Numbered from the stretch's first letter, positions 48,555-56,880 are shown. The stretch: DNA of 64,000 bases from Paenisporosarcina sp050269735 (GCF_050269735.1 NZ_JBNNIX010000005.1:62001-126000); one strand, 5' to 3'. A program made the numbers and translations. The notes: generated by a model not told the origin, from the letters alone.

Positions 48555-49304
48555 ATGGCAAAGAAAACGAAAAATTTTTCAAGACGTGATTTTTTAAAAA
48601 CTTCGGGAGTGGCAACGGGAGCGCTGATTGGTGGAAGTCTCCTTGGTGGATTGATCGGTTATAATGCAAACAATTCGAAGACATCACCAACGGACAAGAA
48701 GTCTGGCGAACATAAACAAGAAGCCGCGTTAAACAAAGGGCGTATGTTCTTTACAAACGACCGGGACTTTCAAGTCTTGGCTAATGCAACGGAACGAATC
48801 TTCCCAAAAGATGACTTGGGGCCTGGTGCCATTGAACTTGGAGTACCTTATTTTATCGATAATCAATTGGCGGGTCAGTATGGTAGTAACTCGAAAGAAT
48901 ATATGCAGGGACCTTTTGCAGTGGGTGCGGCTACACAAGGGTACCAAAGCCGTTTAACCCGCGCGCAGATTTTCAAGCAAGGTGTCATGAAACTAGAGGC
49001 AGAGGCCCAGGGACGCTTTAAAAACGGATTTTCAAAAATCGAAGTCGAACAAATGGATGAAATCTTGACTGCATTTCAAAAAGGTGAAGTCGCCATGAGT
49101 GGTGTAACCTCCGGGGCTTTCTTCCAGTTATTACGTGCAGCCACTCTGGAAGGAGCATACGCTGATCCGATCTACAACGGCAATAACAATATGGATGGTT
49201 GGAGAATGAAAGAATTCCCTGGTCATCAGATGGCGTATATCAATGTGATTGAGAGTGATAAATTCCAAAAAATCGAGCCAAAGTCACTTGGTAGCATGCA
49301 CTAG
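48555..49304 (+). CDS. Gluconate 2-dehydrogenase subunit 3 family protein with Tat signal
   Basis: A 249-residue Tat-exported protein. SRRDFLKTSGVATGALIGGS (residues 9-28) is a textbook twin-arginine signal. The mature part (about 60-240; ATERIFPKDDLGPGAIELGV, YFIDNQLAGQYG, VTSGAFFQLLRAATLEGAYA DPIYNGN) is the small gamma subunit of membrane GMC dehydrogenases. It should escort the signal-less large subunit through the Tat pore. GAGGAGAG precedes the ATG; 17 bases before the GMC gene. Confidence 0.92.
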   Translation: MAKKTKNFSRRDFLKTSGVATGALIGGSLLGGLIGYNANNSKTSPTDKKSGEHKQEAALNKGRMFFTNDRDFQVLANATERIFPKDDLGPGAIELGVPYFIDNQLAGQYGSNSKEYMQGPFAVGAATQGYQSRLTRAQIFKQGVMKLEAEAQGRFKNGFSKIEVEQMDEILTAFQKGEVAMSGVTSGAFFQLLRAATLEGAYADPIYNGNNNMDGWRMKEFPGHQMAYINVIESDKFQKIEPKSLGSMH

Positions 49305-49321
49305 GAAAAGGGGGAAGCGAA

Positions 49322-51034
49322 ATGGTGAAAACTTTACCAAAAGTTGATGTTGTAACTGTCGGGGTAGGATGGACAGGCGGTATCATTGCGGCAGAATGCA
49401 CGAAAGCAGGCTTGAAAGTAGTGGGGCTTGAGCGTGGACAAGAACGTGGAACCGAAGACTTTTCCATGGTGCATGACGAATATCGTTATGCTATTCGTTA
49501 TGAATTGATGCAAAACTTATCAAAAGAAACCGTGACCTTCAGAAATAATCGCAAGATGCCTGCGCTGCCAATGAGACAGATGGGTTCCTTTTTGCTTGGT
49601 GAGGGATTAGGGGGTTCTGGTACGCATTGGAATGGACAAAACTGGAGATTTCTTCCTTACGATTTTCAGATAAAAACGATGACGGACAAAAAATATGGAC
49701 CGAATAAATTATCCAGCGACTATATTTTACAAGACTGGGGACTCACTTATGATCAGCTGGAACCATATTTCGACAAGTTCGAGAAAACGGCAGGAATTTC
49801 AGGTGAAAATAAAAACCCGCATTGGGGGAAACGATCTGCAGACTATCCAACCCCTCCTATGAAGAAGACTCCTATTCTGAAGAAGTTTGAATCTGCAACG
49901 AGTAAACTGGGCTATCATCCATTTATGATGCCTTCGGCGAATCTGTCCGAGCCTTATACAAATCCCGATGGCGCACAAATAAATGCTTGTCAGTATTGTG
50001 GTTTCTGTGAACGGTTTGGTTGTGAGTATGGAGCGAAATCGTCTCCTGAAGTTACGGTAGTGCCTACCGCTAGAAAAACAGGCAATTTTGAGGTTCGATT
50101 CCAATCAAACGTAGTGGAAGTATTGAAAAGTGGCAACAAAGTAACGGGTGTTCGTTATATCGATACAATCTCCGGTGAAGAATTCATTCAACCAGCAGAA
50201 GTGGTCGTATTGACGAGTTATGTATTTAATAACACGAAGTTATTAATGGTATCCAAAATCGGTGAGCAATATAATCCTGATACAGGAAAAGGGACATTGG
50301 GGCGCAATTATTGTTATCAAATCCTACCGGGTGCTACTGGATTCTTCGATGATCAATACAATACGTTCATGGGAGCTGGGGCATTAGGAATGGCAATTGA
50401 TGATTTTAATGGTGATAGTTTCGATCATAGTAATCTGGATTTCATTCATGGTGGAAATATTTCCATTACGCAAACGGGTTCCAGACCTATTGCGACAAAC
50501 GTAGCTCTACCTGACACGCCAACTTGGGGAGCGGAATTTAAGAAACAGTCAATCCATAATTTTACAAGAACCTTATCAGTAGGTGCACAAGGGGCATCGA
50601 TTTCACACAAAGAGAATTACTTGTCTCTGGATGGCACATATAAAGATGCGTATGGTGTTCCATTATTGCAGCTTACGTATAACTTCACCAAACAAGATAT
50701 TGCGTTGCACAAATTCATTAGTGAAAAATCGGGAGAGATCATGAAGGAAATGGGCGCGAAAACAGTAGTTAATCGAGGTGCCATTGATCAATATGATATT
50801 GTCCCTTATCAAACGACGCACAACACGGGTGGTACGGTCATGAGTTTAACTCCTGAAGAAGGGGTAGTGAATAACTATCTGCAACATTGGGATGCCGAAA
50901 ATCTATTCGTTGTCGGGGCAGGGAACTTTGCCCACAATGGTGGCTACAACCCAACAGGAACAGTCGGCGCACTTGCGTACCGTGCCGCAGAAGGCGTCAT
51001 CAAATACAGTAAAACGAGTGGATCACTCGTATAA
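49322..51034 (+). CDS. GMC oxidoreductase, large subunit (gluconate/sugar dehydrogenase-like)
   Basis: A 570-residue flavoprotein. VTVGVGWTGGIIAAECTKAG (about 10-30) is the FAD Rossmann motif followed by VGLERG; GSFLLGEGLGGSGTHWNGQN covers the GMC signature, the Cys cluster NACQYCGFCERFGCEYGAKS (about 220-240) may bind a cluster or disulfides, and HNTGGTVM with GAGNFAHNGGYNPTGTVGAL is the C-terminal substrate/FAD part with catalytic His/Asn. It has no signal peptide and probably exports with the Tat-signalled subunit. Substrate: gluconate, another sugar acid or polyol; unknown. Confidence 0.9.
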   Translation: MVKTLPKVDVVTVGVGWTGGIIAAECTKAGLKVVGLERGQERGTEDFSMVHDEYRYAIRYELMQNLSKETVTFRNNRKMPALPMRQMGSFLLGEGLGGSGTHWNGQNWRFLPYDFQIKTMTDKKYGPNKLSSDYILQDWGLTYDQLEPYFDKFEKTAGISGENKNPHWGKRSADYPTPPMKKTPILKKFESATSKLGYHPFMMPSANLSEPYTNPDGAQINACQYCGFCERFGCEYGAKSSPEVTVVPTARKTGNFEVRFQSNVVEVLKSGNKVTGVRYIDTISGEEFIQPAEVVVLTSYVFNNTKLLMVSKIGEQYNPDTGKGTLGRNYCYQILPGATGFFDDQYNTFMGAGALGMAIDDFNGDSFDHSNLDFIHGGNISITQTGSRPIATNVALPDTPTWGAEFKKQSIHNFTRTLSVGAQGASISHKENYLSLDGTYKDAYGVPLLQLTYNFTKQDIALHKFISEKSGEIMKEMGAKTVVNRGAIDQYDIVPYQTTHNTGGTVMSLTPEEGVVNNYLQHWDAENLFVVGAGNFAHNGGYNPTGTVGALAYRAAEGVIKYSKTSGSLV

Positions 51035-51052
51035 CCAAAAGGAGGAATACCA

Positions 51053-51253
51053 ATGGGTGGATTAGGAAGTATAGGTGTACCAGGATTAATTATTATCCTC
51101 GTTATTGTACTCATCGTATTCGGACCAAAAAAATTACCTGAAATCGGATCAGCAGTAGGAAAGACATTTTCTGAATTCAAAAAGTCTACAAGAGGTTTAA
51201 TGGATGACGACGAACCAGTGAAAAAAGAAGAAAAGAAATCAGAAATCGTATAG
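51053..51253 (+). CDS. tatA: Twin-arginine translocase TatA
   Basis: A 66-residue TatA/E-type protein: one membrane helix (VPGLIIILVIVLIVFGPKKL) with the FGPKKLPEIG hinge, an amphipathic helix (SAVGKTFSEFKKSTRG) and an acidic/basic tail. AAAGGAGG before the ATG. Third gene of the Tat operon. Confidence 0.95.
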   Translation: MGGLGSIGVPGLIIILVIVLIVFGPKKLPEIGSAVGKTFSEFKKSTRGLMDDDEPVKKEEKKSEIV

Positions 51254-51265
51254 AAGGTGTAATTC

Positions 51266-52096
51266 ATGGACCCATACGAACATCACAACAAGAAAATAAT
51301 TAGTCCATTAGACAAAAAAATCATAGAAGAAGTAGGGGCAACAACTGAAATGGTTGATGAAGGTGCGTTGGAAAGCGATGAAGGAACCCTTGTGGATCAT
51401 CTAACGGATTTGAGAAAACAAATCATTAAAAGTGTGGCCGTGTTTCTATTTTTCTTCATTGTTGTATTATCAACCATCAATCTATGGTTTCCATACGTGA
51501 CTAGAGGTAATGAATTAATCGTGTTAGGGCCACTTGAAGTGGTGAAATTTTATATGTCGATTTCCAGTGCGCTGTCTCTCGGATTTTCATTACCCTTTAT
51601 CTTTCACTTTATCTGGCAATTCGTTAAACCAGGATTAAACTTTACGGAGAGTCGATTTATTGGATTATACTCTCCTCTCATGCTTGTCCTGTTTATAGTT
51701 GGTATTTCTTTTGGATTTTTTGTTGTAAATCCATTAAGTTATCAATTTTTAATTAATATTGGAGAAGTGAATTTTGAAGTGATGGTTTCAGCAAATGAAT
51801 ATATTCACTTTTTACTAATGACGACAGTCCCACTGGGTCTCCTTTTCGAACTGCCAATCATTGCAATGTTTTTGTCAGCCATAGGCGTGTTGACATCAGA
51901 AAATATGAAGAAGGTTCGAAAATGGTCTTATGTGATACTGGCTATTATTTCGACAACCATGACTCCACCCGACTTTATTAGTGATTTCATGGTGTTGATT
52001 CCAATGATCTTGTTGTACGAAATCAGTATAATCATTGTCATGAAATTAGAACGTAATCTGATTTCTAAAAAAGAATTATCCATCTCCCAAGACTAG
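51266..52096 (+). CDS. tatC: Twin-arginine translocase TatC
   Basis: A 276-residue protein with six spans, longer than usual because of an acidic N-terminal 45 residues. LVDHLTDLRKQIIKSVAVFL opens the TatC fold; FHFIWQFVKPGLNFTESRF, the conserved Glu in the periplasmic loop region and TPPDFISDFMVLIPMILLYE are diagnostic. With TatA it forms a minimal TatA-TatC pore, apparently for the oxidoreductase encoded upstream. AAGGTG precedes the ATG. Confidence 0.95.
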   Translation: MDPYEHHNKKIISPLDKKIIEEVGATTEMVDEGALESDEGTLVDHLTDLRKQIIKSVAVFLFFFIVVLSTINLWFPYVTRGNELIVLGPLEVVKFYMSISSALSLGFSLPFIFHFIWQFVKPGLNFTESRFIGLYSPLMLVLFIVGISFGFFVVNPLSYQFLINIGEVNFEVMVSANEYIHFLLMTTVPLGLLFELPIIAMFLSAIGVLTSENMKKVRKWSYVILAIISTTMTPPDFISDFMVLIPMILLYEISIIIVMKLERNLISKKELSISQD

Positions 52097-52111
52097 GAGA
52101 TGGATTTTTTT
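52080..52111 (+). terminator. Terminator overlapping the tatC stop
   Basis: CCATCTCC-CAAGACTA-GGAGATGG then T7; the TAG stop is in the loop. Confidence 0.85.
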
Positions 52112-52222
52112 ATTAGGAGAAAATTGGTTAGTTGCAACGAAATGCTAGAAGTTGCAACGAAATCAAGATAGTTGCAATGAAATCGAGAAAGTTGCAACCA
52201 AATCCCAAAAGTTGCAATGAAT
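52112..52222. repeat. Intergenic tandem array G, GTTGCAACGAAAT units, 20-nt period
   Basis: GTTGCAA(C/T) begins at 52131, 52151, 52171, 52191 and 52211, exactly 20 apart. The header 52112-52135 begins ATTAGGAGAAAA and ends TTGGTTAGTTGC. Directly behind the tatC terminator. Confidence 0.88.
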
Positions 52223-52327
52223 GAAGCTTCATTTCCTAAATCCACCTTTTTTCCTTAAAAAGATAGTGACATTGACAGAAGATTTGTGTAATATCTACTA
52301 TTAAAAACAGTAGGGAGATATTGTCAG

Positions 52328-53188
52328 ATGAAATTTAATGTATTTCTGAATCCTCAGGATTTTGAGGACAAAGCTAAGCCATATTTAACGGAAAATGAAG
52401 ATTTATATAGTTTGTTTTACGGAGTGTTGCAGGGGATTAAAGCGGGTCGTTATGAAAATCCGTTCATGGCTACGGTGGAGTTGGACGATCAAATCGTGGC
52501 TCTTTTTCAAATGACACCCCCTCATCCTCTCAATCTAATTGTTATGGATGAAACAAAAATGGAAGACATTTTGACATTTGCAGCACAAGAAATTTCCACT
52601 AGAGAAATCCCTGTACCGTCGGCTGTCGGAGTGAAGCATGTTGTAAATGCTTTTTCTGAAAAATGGCAGGAGCTGACGAAAAGTAAAGCGAGAGTGTTAA
52701 TGGATCAAGGTCTGTACCGACTGGATAAAGTAGATCGATCTTTAGATAAAAGTCCGGGTTCATGGCGCTATGCGAGGGAAGACGAAGCTCCATTACTTGC
52801 AACGTGGTATAAAGCTTTTGAACAAGATACGGGACTTAAAAACTCTTCACACGAAGTGATTAACGAGAGTGTAAGGAGAATCCTTGGAGACCAAGAAGTA
52901 TTCTTCTGGGAAGACAATGGAAAAGTTGTATCGATGATGAAAAAATCGCGGCCTTCTGATCGAGGCGTCACAGTATCATTCGTCTTTACCCCGCATGAGG
53001 AGCGTAAAAAAGGATATGCGCGGACGATGGTGGCCGCAGGAAGTGAAGAGTTGCTCAAAACCTATGACTTCTGTGTGCTTTATACAGATATGTTGAATCC
53101 GACGTCTAACAAAATTTATCAGGAAATCGGCTACAGGAAAATCGCTGATTCCATTCACGTAGAATTTGTACCGGAAGAAGGGCATTGA
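52328..53188 (+). CDS. GNAT family N-acetyltransferase
   Basis: A 286-residue two-part protein. The N-terminal half (1-140) is a degenerate GNAT-like domain (NPFMATVELDDQIVALFQMT); the C-terminal half (150-280) is a complete one: SWRYAREDEAPLLATWYKAF, FVFTPHEERKKGYARTMVAA with the acetyl-CoA loop, LYTDMLNPTSNKIYQEIGYR. The layout is that of predicted acetyltransferases of the GNAT family COG3393 type. GGGAGAT precedes the ATG. It touches the following MmcQ/YjbR gene. Confidence 0.85.
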   Translation: MKFNVFLNPQDFEDKAKPYLTENEDLYSLFYGVLQGIKAGRYENPFMATVELDDQIVALFQMTPPHPLNLIVMDETKMEDILTFAAQEISTREIPVPSAVGVKHVVNAFSEKWQELTKSKARVLMDQGLYRLDKVDRSLDKSPGSWRYAREDEAPLLATWYKAFEQDTGLKNSSHEVINESVRRILGDQEVFFWEDNGKVVSMMKKSRPSDRGVTVSFVFTPHEERKKGYARTMVAAGSEELLKTYDFCVLYTDMLNPTSNKIYQEIGYRKIADSIHVEFVPEEGH

Positions 53189-53189
53189 G

Positions 53190-53549
53190 ATGAAAACTAG
53201 TGAATTGAAAACATGGTGTGCTGGACATAACGGAGCAAAGTTTGATTACCAGAAGGACTGGGATGCGGAGCGTTATTTAATCGGCGGGAAAATGTTTGCT
53301 ATGTTTGGTCATGAACAATCGGGTACACCAATCCTGTCATTGAAATGTGAACCCCAACGTGCGGACATGCTTCGTGAAGAATATGAAGATATCAAACCGG
53401 GCTACTACATGAACAAGACTCATTGGAATTCTCTAGCGCTTAATGGGTCTTTACCCGACGCCCTTTTCAAAGAATGCATTACGCATTCATATGAATTGGT
53501 ATTTAGAGGATTGACGAAAAAGCTGCAAAATGAGGTGAGCGGTCAATGA
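53190..53549 (+). CDS. MmcQ/YjbR family protein
   Basis: A 119-residue protein of the CyaY-like MmcQ/YjbR fold: LKTWCAGHNGAKFDYQKDWD, RYLIGGKMFAMFGHEQSG, LSLKCEPQRADMLREEYEDI, and KPGYYMNKTHWNSLAL. These proteins are thought to bind DNA; the role is unknown. The start at 53190 directly follows the preceding stop, with AAGAAGGG upstream; the frame is open from 53166. Operon with the acetyltransferase gene. Confidence 0.87.
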   Translation: MKTSELKTWCAGHNGAKFDYQKDWDAERYLIGGKMFAMFGHEQSGTPILSLKCEPQRADMLREEYEDIKPGYYMNKTHWNSLALNGSLPDALFKECITHSYELVFRGLTKKLQNEVSGQ

Positions 53550-53592
53550 CCTATCATTTCTGCCTCATCATAACAGGAGCTTAAGGCACCAC

Positions 53593-53629
53593 AAAATAAA
53601 GAACGTACGTAATTTTAATATACGTACGT
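53593..53629 (-). terminator. Terminator-like hairpin beyond the exporter remnant
   Basis: ACGTACGTA and TACGTACGT (perfect 9-bp inverted repeat, 9-nt loop), followed on the minus strand by TCTTTATTTTG. It fits the end of the minus-strand remnant at 53668. Confidence 0.6.
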
Positions 53630-53667
53630 CCTTAGGTAAAACTATAACTTTACATAATCGCCTAGTA

Positions 53668-53799
53668 TTAGGTCTTTGATAGTTCATAAACGTGATTAAA
53701 TAAATCATAATCTTTCAGTGCCAATCTATGTGTAACCAGCACAATTGTTAAAGAAGAGTCGTTCAGCATATATTGTTCATAATTTTGCCCTTTTAGATT
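53668..53799 (-). pseudogene. C-terminal stump of an ABC exporter ATPase domain
   Basis: A 43-codon open stretch without its own start or ribosome site. It reads NLKGQNYEQYMLNDSSLTIV followed by LVTHRLALKDYD and FNHVYELSKT. The TIVLVTHRL motif is the switch histidine (H-loop) strand of ABC ATPases, and the distance to the C-terminus agrees with bacteriocin/peptide exporters. Walker A, signature and Walker B are missing, so this is a remnant. It overlaps the 3' end of the small ORF in a different frame. Confidence 0.5.
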
Positions 53800-53944
53800 T
53801 ATTTTCTTTATACTGTTTCAATTCTGAAAGTAAGTCCGATTGAATTTCTTTTAACATCACTTCTTTTGAAACATTCAAAGGATTAATTACATTAATTTTT
53901 TTGAAGAGTGTTCTGTAAAGGGGTTCCGTAGCTAGTTTTCTCAT
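53777..53944 (-). CDS. Small ORF (55 aa) divergent from the Rgg regulator
   Basis: ATG 53944 with AGGAGGTG 6 bases upstream. The peptide begins MRKLATEPLYRTLFKKINVI and continues NPLNVSKEVMLKEIQSDLLS ending ELKQYKENKSKRAKL: basic, helical, no membrane span and no leader-type Gly-Gly. It may be the truncated start of a larger gene joined by deletion to the exporter stump, or a small regulator. Divergent position from an Rgg-type gene suggests Rgg control. Confidence 0.45.
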   Translation of the reverse strand: MRKLATEPLYRTLFKKINVINPLNVSKEVMLKEIQSDLLSELKQYKENKSKRAKL

Positions 53945-54030
53945 ATTCATCACCTCCTCGTTAATAATGAAACTTGATTGAAAAAAGTTTATAAAATAAT
54001 AGTCACACGTTTTTAATGGTTATTAAAAAA

Positions 54031-54048
54031 ATTCCCTAAAACGGGAAT
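54031..54048. promoter_or_regulatory. Inverted repeat before the Rgg-type gene
   Basis: ATTCCC-TAAAAC-GGGAAT, perfect 6-bp arms, 15 bases before the TTG start codon; a candidate operator in the divergent region. Confidence 0.4.
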
Positions 54049-54062
54049 GTTGGGGTGTTTAA

Positions 54063-54923
54063 TTGAAGTTATATGGGGAAGTATTTCGTGAAATTAGAAT
54101 AAGCAGAGGGTTATCTATTGAAAATTTAGCGGATCAAACCGTTTCGAAATCAACTATTTCGCGGTTTGAAAGGTTGGAATCTGATTTAACCTTGGAGAAA
54201 TTACTTCACCTCTTGAATAAAATAAAAGTCTCTATGCGTGAATTTGTTTTCCTGTCATCTCAAAAAACCAATATCCCATCATCGCTGGAATTCTTGTCTA
54301 AGGCAGTAATTGAAAATAATCCTACTATGCTTAAAGGGTTTGTAGATGAAGAGTGGTTATTATACAAGAAAACTTCGAGTATTTATTCGAAGCTTACTGC
54401 TATAGTTCTAGAATCTCATTACAAAAGCTTATTGGGGGAAGAAGTTATTTTTGATGAAAACGTAGCTTTTTTGACAGACTATTTTTTTCAATGCGATGTA
54501 TGGACGCAATTTGATGTGGTCTTATTCGCAGATTCAATGTCTTATTTACCGATTGAAACATCAATTGTGCTTTCGAAAGAAATAATGAGAAAAACTCAGA
54601 TCTTCCATAAAGATCGTCAGAGTTTTGAAACACTCATTAACACTCTTGAGAATATTACTTTAGTTTGTTTAGAAAACAATAGAATAAATGATGCAAACGA
54701 ATTTTTAATGATAATAGATAAATTAGAGATAGATGAAACATATTTATTGGAAAAAGTAATTCTTAAATTTATAAAAGGTGTTTATTTGTTCAAAACTGGT
54801 AACGAATCTAATGGTAAAAAGAATATTGAAGATTCTTTGCAGGTAATGCATTTGGCAGAAGCTTTTCAATTTGAAAGTATTTTTCAGGAATATGCTCAAA
54901 AAATTACTTTATTAAAAGGGTAG
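54063..54923 (+). CDS. Rgg/GadR/MutR-type transcriptional regulator
   Basis: A 286-residue protein with an N-terminal XRE helix-turn-helix (GEVFREIRISRGLSIENLAD, QTVSKSTISRFERLESDLTL) and an all-helical, TPR-like C-terminal domain (about 75-286) typical of Rgg regulators that bind short hydrophobic peptides. The start is TTG with GGGGTG upstream. Lower GC than its neighbours (many TTT, AAA, ATA codons) suggests acquisition. Its neighbours on the minus strand are remains of a peptide exporter locus. Pheromone not identified. Confidence 0.82.
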   Translation: MKLYGEVFREIRISRGLSIENLADQTVSKSTISRFERLESDLTLEKLLHLLNKIKVSMREFVFLSSQKTNIPSSLEFLSKAVIENNPTMLKGFVDEEWLLYKKTSSIYSKLTAIVLESHYKSLLGEEVIFDENVAFLTDYFFQCDVWTQFDVVLFADSMSYLPIETSIVLSKEIMRKTQIFHKDRQSFETLINTLENITLVCLENNRINDANEFLMIIDKLEIDETYLLEKVILKFIKGVYLFKTGNESNGKKNIEDSLQVMHLAEAFQFESIFQEYAQKITLLKG

Positions 54924-54969
54924 ATAAAAGGCATGGCTAGGTAAGTGATTTCGAAATGGACGAAATTGC

Positions 54970-55227
54970 GCGTCAATTGAAAAGCGTTATGGTATAATTT
55001 TTTTATTAAGTAAGAAGGGATGACGGGTGACTGATGGATTTCTAATCTGATTTCAATGCAAATGAAAATTTTTGCAAAACGGAAATTGGATTCGTCTGCC
55101 CATTTATCCCTTCATCGCCACTCTTTTCATATAGAAAGAGCTTTTTTGTGATGAATATAAATGACCAGTGAATCCTTCCGTATTAAAACGGGGGATTTTT
55201 TTATTGCTCCGATATTGGGGGATTAAG
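54970..55227 (+). promoter_or_regulatory. Promoter and attenuator-like leader of the ABC-F gene
   Basis: An extended -10 (ATGGTATAAT; TATAAT 54993-54998) starts a leader of about 220 nt. Two terminator-like hairpins follow: CTCTTT...AAAGAG plus T6 (55121-55147) and AATCC-TT-CCGT...ACGG-G-GGATT plus T7 (55171-55203), the latter just before the ribosome site GGGGGA. Short overlapping frames (ATG ACG GGT GAC TGA, then ATG GAT TTC TAA) lie near 55020-55043. Such leaders give antibiotic-induced readthrough in vmlR/vga genes. Confidence 0.6.
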
Positions 55228-56874
55228 ATGACATTACTTGGGAAATTACAAAACTTATCGATACAATTTGGAATGAAGACGATTGTGAAAGATGTGACGA
55301 TCGATATCCGCTTAGGAGGCTGTATCGGAATTGTCGGTGCAAATGGTGAAGGAAAATCAACGCTACTGTCTGTACTAGCGAATGAAATGGAACCTAATAA
55401 AGGTTTCATTCAGTGGTACGGTGGCATTCCGTCGATGCATTATTTTAAGCAACAAGTAACTGAAGTACAAGAACTCTCATCTTCTCAAATGAGTGGATTA
55501 TCAAAATGGCATATCCCAAAAGGTCGAGCATATGAATTAATGAGTGGTGGAGAACGAATGAAACAAAGATTGGTGAAAGCTTTTTCGAATCAGGTTCAAT
55601 TATTGCTTTTAGATGAACCTACAAATCATTTGGATCAACAAAGCCTGCATGAATTAATCGTACAAGTTAAGCGTTATAAGGGAACTGTTCTGGTCGTTTC
55701 ACATGATAGGCATTTCCTGGATGAAGTGGCTGATTCCATTTGGGAGATAGAACATCAAGGTGTCAAAGCGTATGAAGGGAATTATTCGGTTTTTCGCCAT
55801 CATAAAGAAGAACAAAGAAAAGCGCAGGCTCATCTGTTTGAGGTGCAACAGAAAAAGATTGCTCGGATTAATGAACAGATTTCTGAACTTCAAAATTGGT
55901 CTGCAAAAGCGCATTCACAATCGACGAAGCAAGATGGATATAAAGAATATTACCGAGTAAAAGCAAAGAGGATGGATACTCAGGTCCGTTCAAAACGCAA
56001 TCGACTTGAGGGAGAAAAAGCAAAAGCAGAACTGAATCGACTGACAGAAGAGAAAAAAGTCTCTTTTTCAATAGAAGCAAACCGTAAGCAAGGAAATCGT
56101 GTGATTGAATCTAAGTTAGTTACTAAAAGTTTCGGCAGTCACACGCTTTGGAAGGATGCTTCATTTACCATTAAGCAAGGTGAAAGAGTGGCACTCGTAG
56201 GACCGAATGGATGTGGAAAGACAACGTGGTTACGAATGCTTATGGAAGAAGAGTCATATGAGGGAGAACTGTGGAAAACAAAAGCAATGCGTATAGGCTA
56301 CTTGCGACAATCGATAGATGATTTACCTGAAGAAAAGTCGCCTGATGAATGGTTTGCTCCTCGTGATTTTGAGTCGCGTGGATTGATTCAAACATTGATG
56401 ACAAACTTGGGTTTTGGGAAAGAACATTGGCACTTGCCAATCGGATCGATGAGTATGGGAGAAAGATTGAAATTGAAATTGATGGCGTTCATGCTTGAAC
56501 AAAAAGATGTACTGCTACTGGATGAACCGACTAATCACTTGGATTTACCTTCTCGCGAACAGCTTGAACAAACTTTGGAGATGTATCCGGGAACAATCAT
56601 CCTTGTGACGCATGATCGATACTTTCTTGAGAAAATCGCTACCAAGCTGCTAGTCTTTGAAGATGGTTTTATGAAAAAAATGGACATGAGTTTTAAAGAA
56701 TGGCAAAACCATCAAGTAGAAACCTCACAACAACAACAACTATTAATGCTCGAGACTGAGCGACAGGCAATTCTAGGGGAAATCAGTTTTATACCAAAGC
56801 ATGATGTAAGATATGATGCACTTGACCAACGTTTCAATGAATTAACTGCTCAAATCAAGGCTTTAAAGGAGTAA
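55228..56874 (+). CDS. vmlR: ARE-type ABC-F ribosomal protection protein, VmlR-like
   Basis: A 548-residue protein with two ATPase domains and no membrane part. First domain: GIVGANGEGKST, LMSGGERMKQRLVKAF, LLLLDEPTNHLDQQ. Interdomain linker about 195-300 (INEQISELQNWSAKAHSQST, EYYRVKAKRMDTQVRSKRNR) is the P-site tRNA interaction motif that distinguishes ABC-F. Second domain: VGPNGCGKTT, MSMGERLKLKLMAFMLEQKD, LLLDEPTNHLD. Residues around the linker (WSEKAHAQSTK-like) agree closely with B. subtilis VmlR, giving resistance to lincosamides/streptogramin A/pleuromutilins. Attenuator-like leader upstream. Orthology is from memory only. Confidence 0.88.
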   Translation: MTLLGKLQNLSIQFGMKTIVKDVTIDIRLGGCIGIVGANGEGKSTLLSVLANEMEPNKGFIQWYGGIPSMHYFKQQVTEVQELSSSQMSGLSKWHIPKGRAYELMSGGERMKQRLVKAFSNQVQLLLLDEPTNHLDQQSLHELIVQVKRYKGTVLVVSHDRHFLDEVADSIWEIEHQGVKAYEGNYSVFRHHKEEQRKAQAHLFEVQQKKIARINEQISELQNWSAKAHSQSTKQDGYKEYYRVKAKRMDTQVRSKRNRLEGEKAKAELNRLTEEKKVSFSIEANRKQGNRVIESKLVTKSFGSHTLWKDASFTIKQGERVALVGPNGCGKTTWLRMLMEEESYEGELWKTKAMRIGYLRQSIDDLPEEKSPDEWFAPRDFESRGLIQTLMTNLGFGKEHWHLPIGSMSMGERLKLKLMAFMLEQKDVLLLDEPTNHLDLPSREQLEQTLEMYPGTIILVTHDRYFLEKIATKLLVFEDGFMKKMDMSFKEWQNHQVETSQQQQLLMLETERQAILGEISFIPKHDVRYDALDQRFNELTAQIKALKE

Positions 56875-56880
56875 GCTACG

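Noticed and set aside
53777..53944. 55-residue ORF as an Rgg pheromone precursor
   Set aside because: It has no hydrophobic C-terminal or signal segment as in SHP peptides; truncated gene start is the simpler reading.
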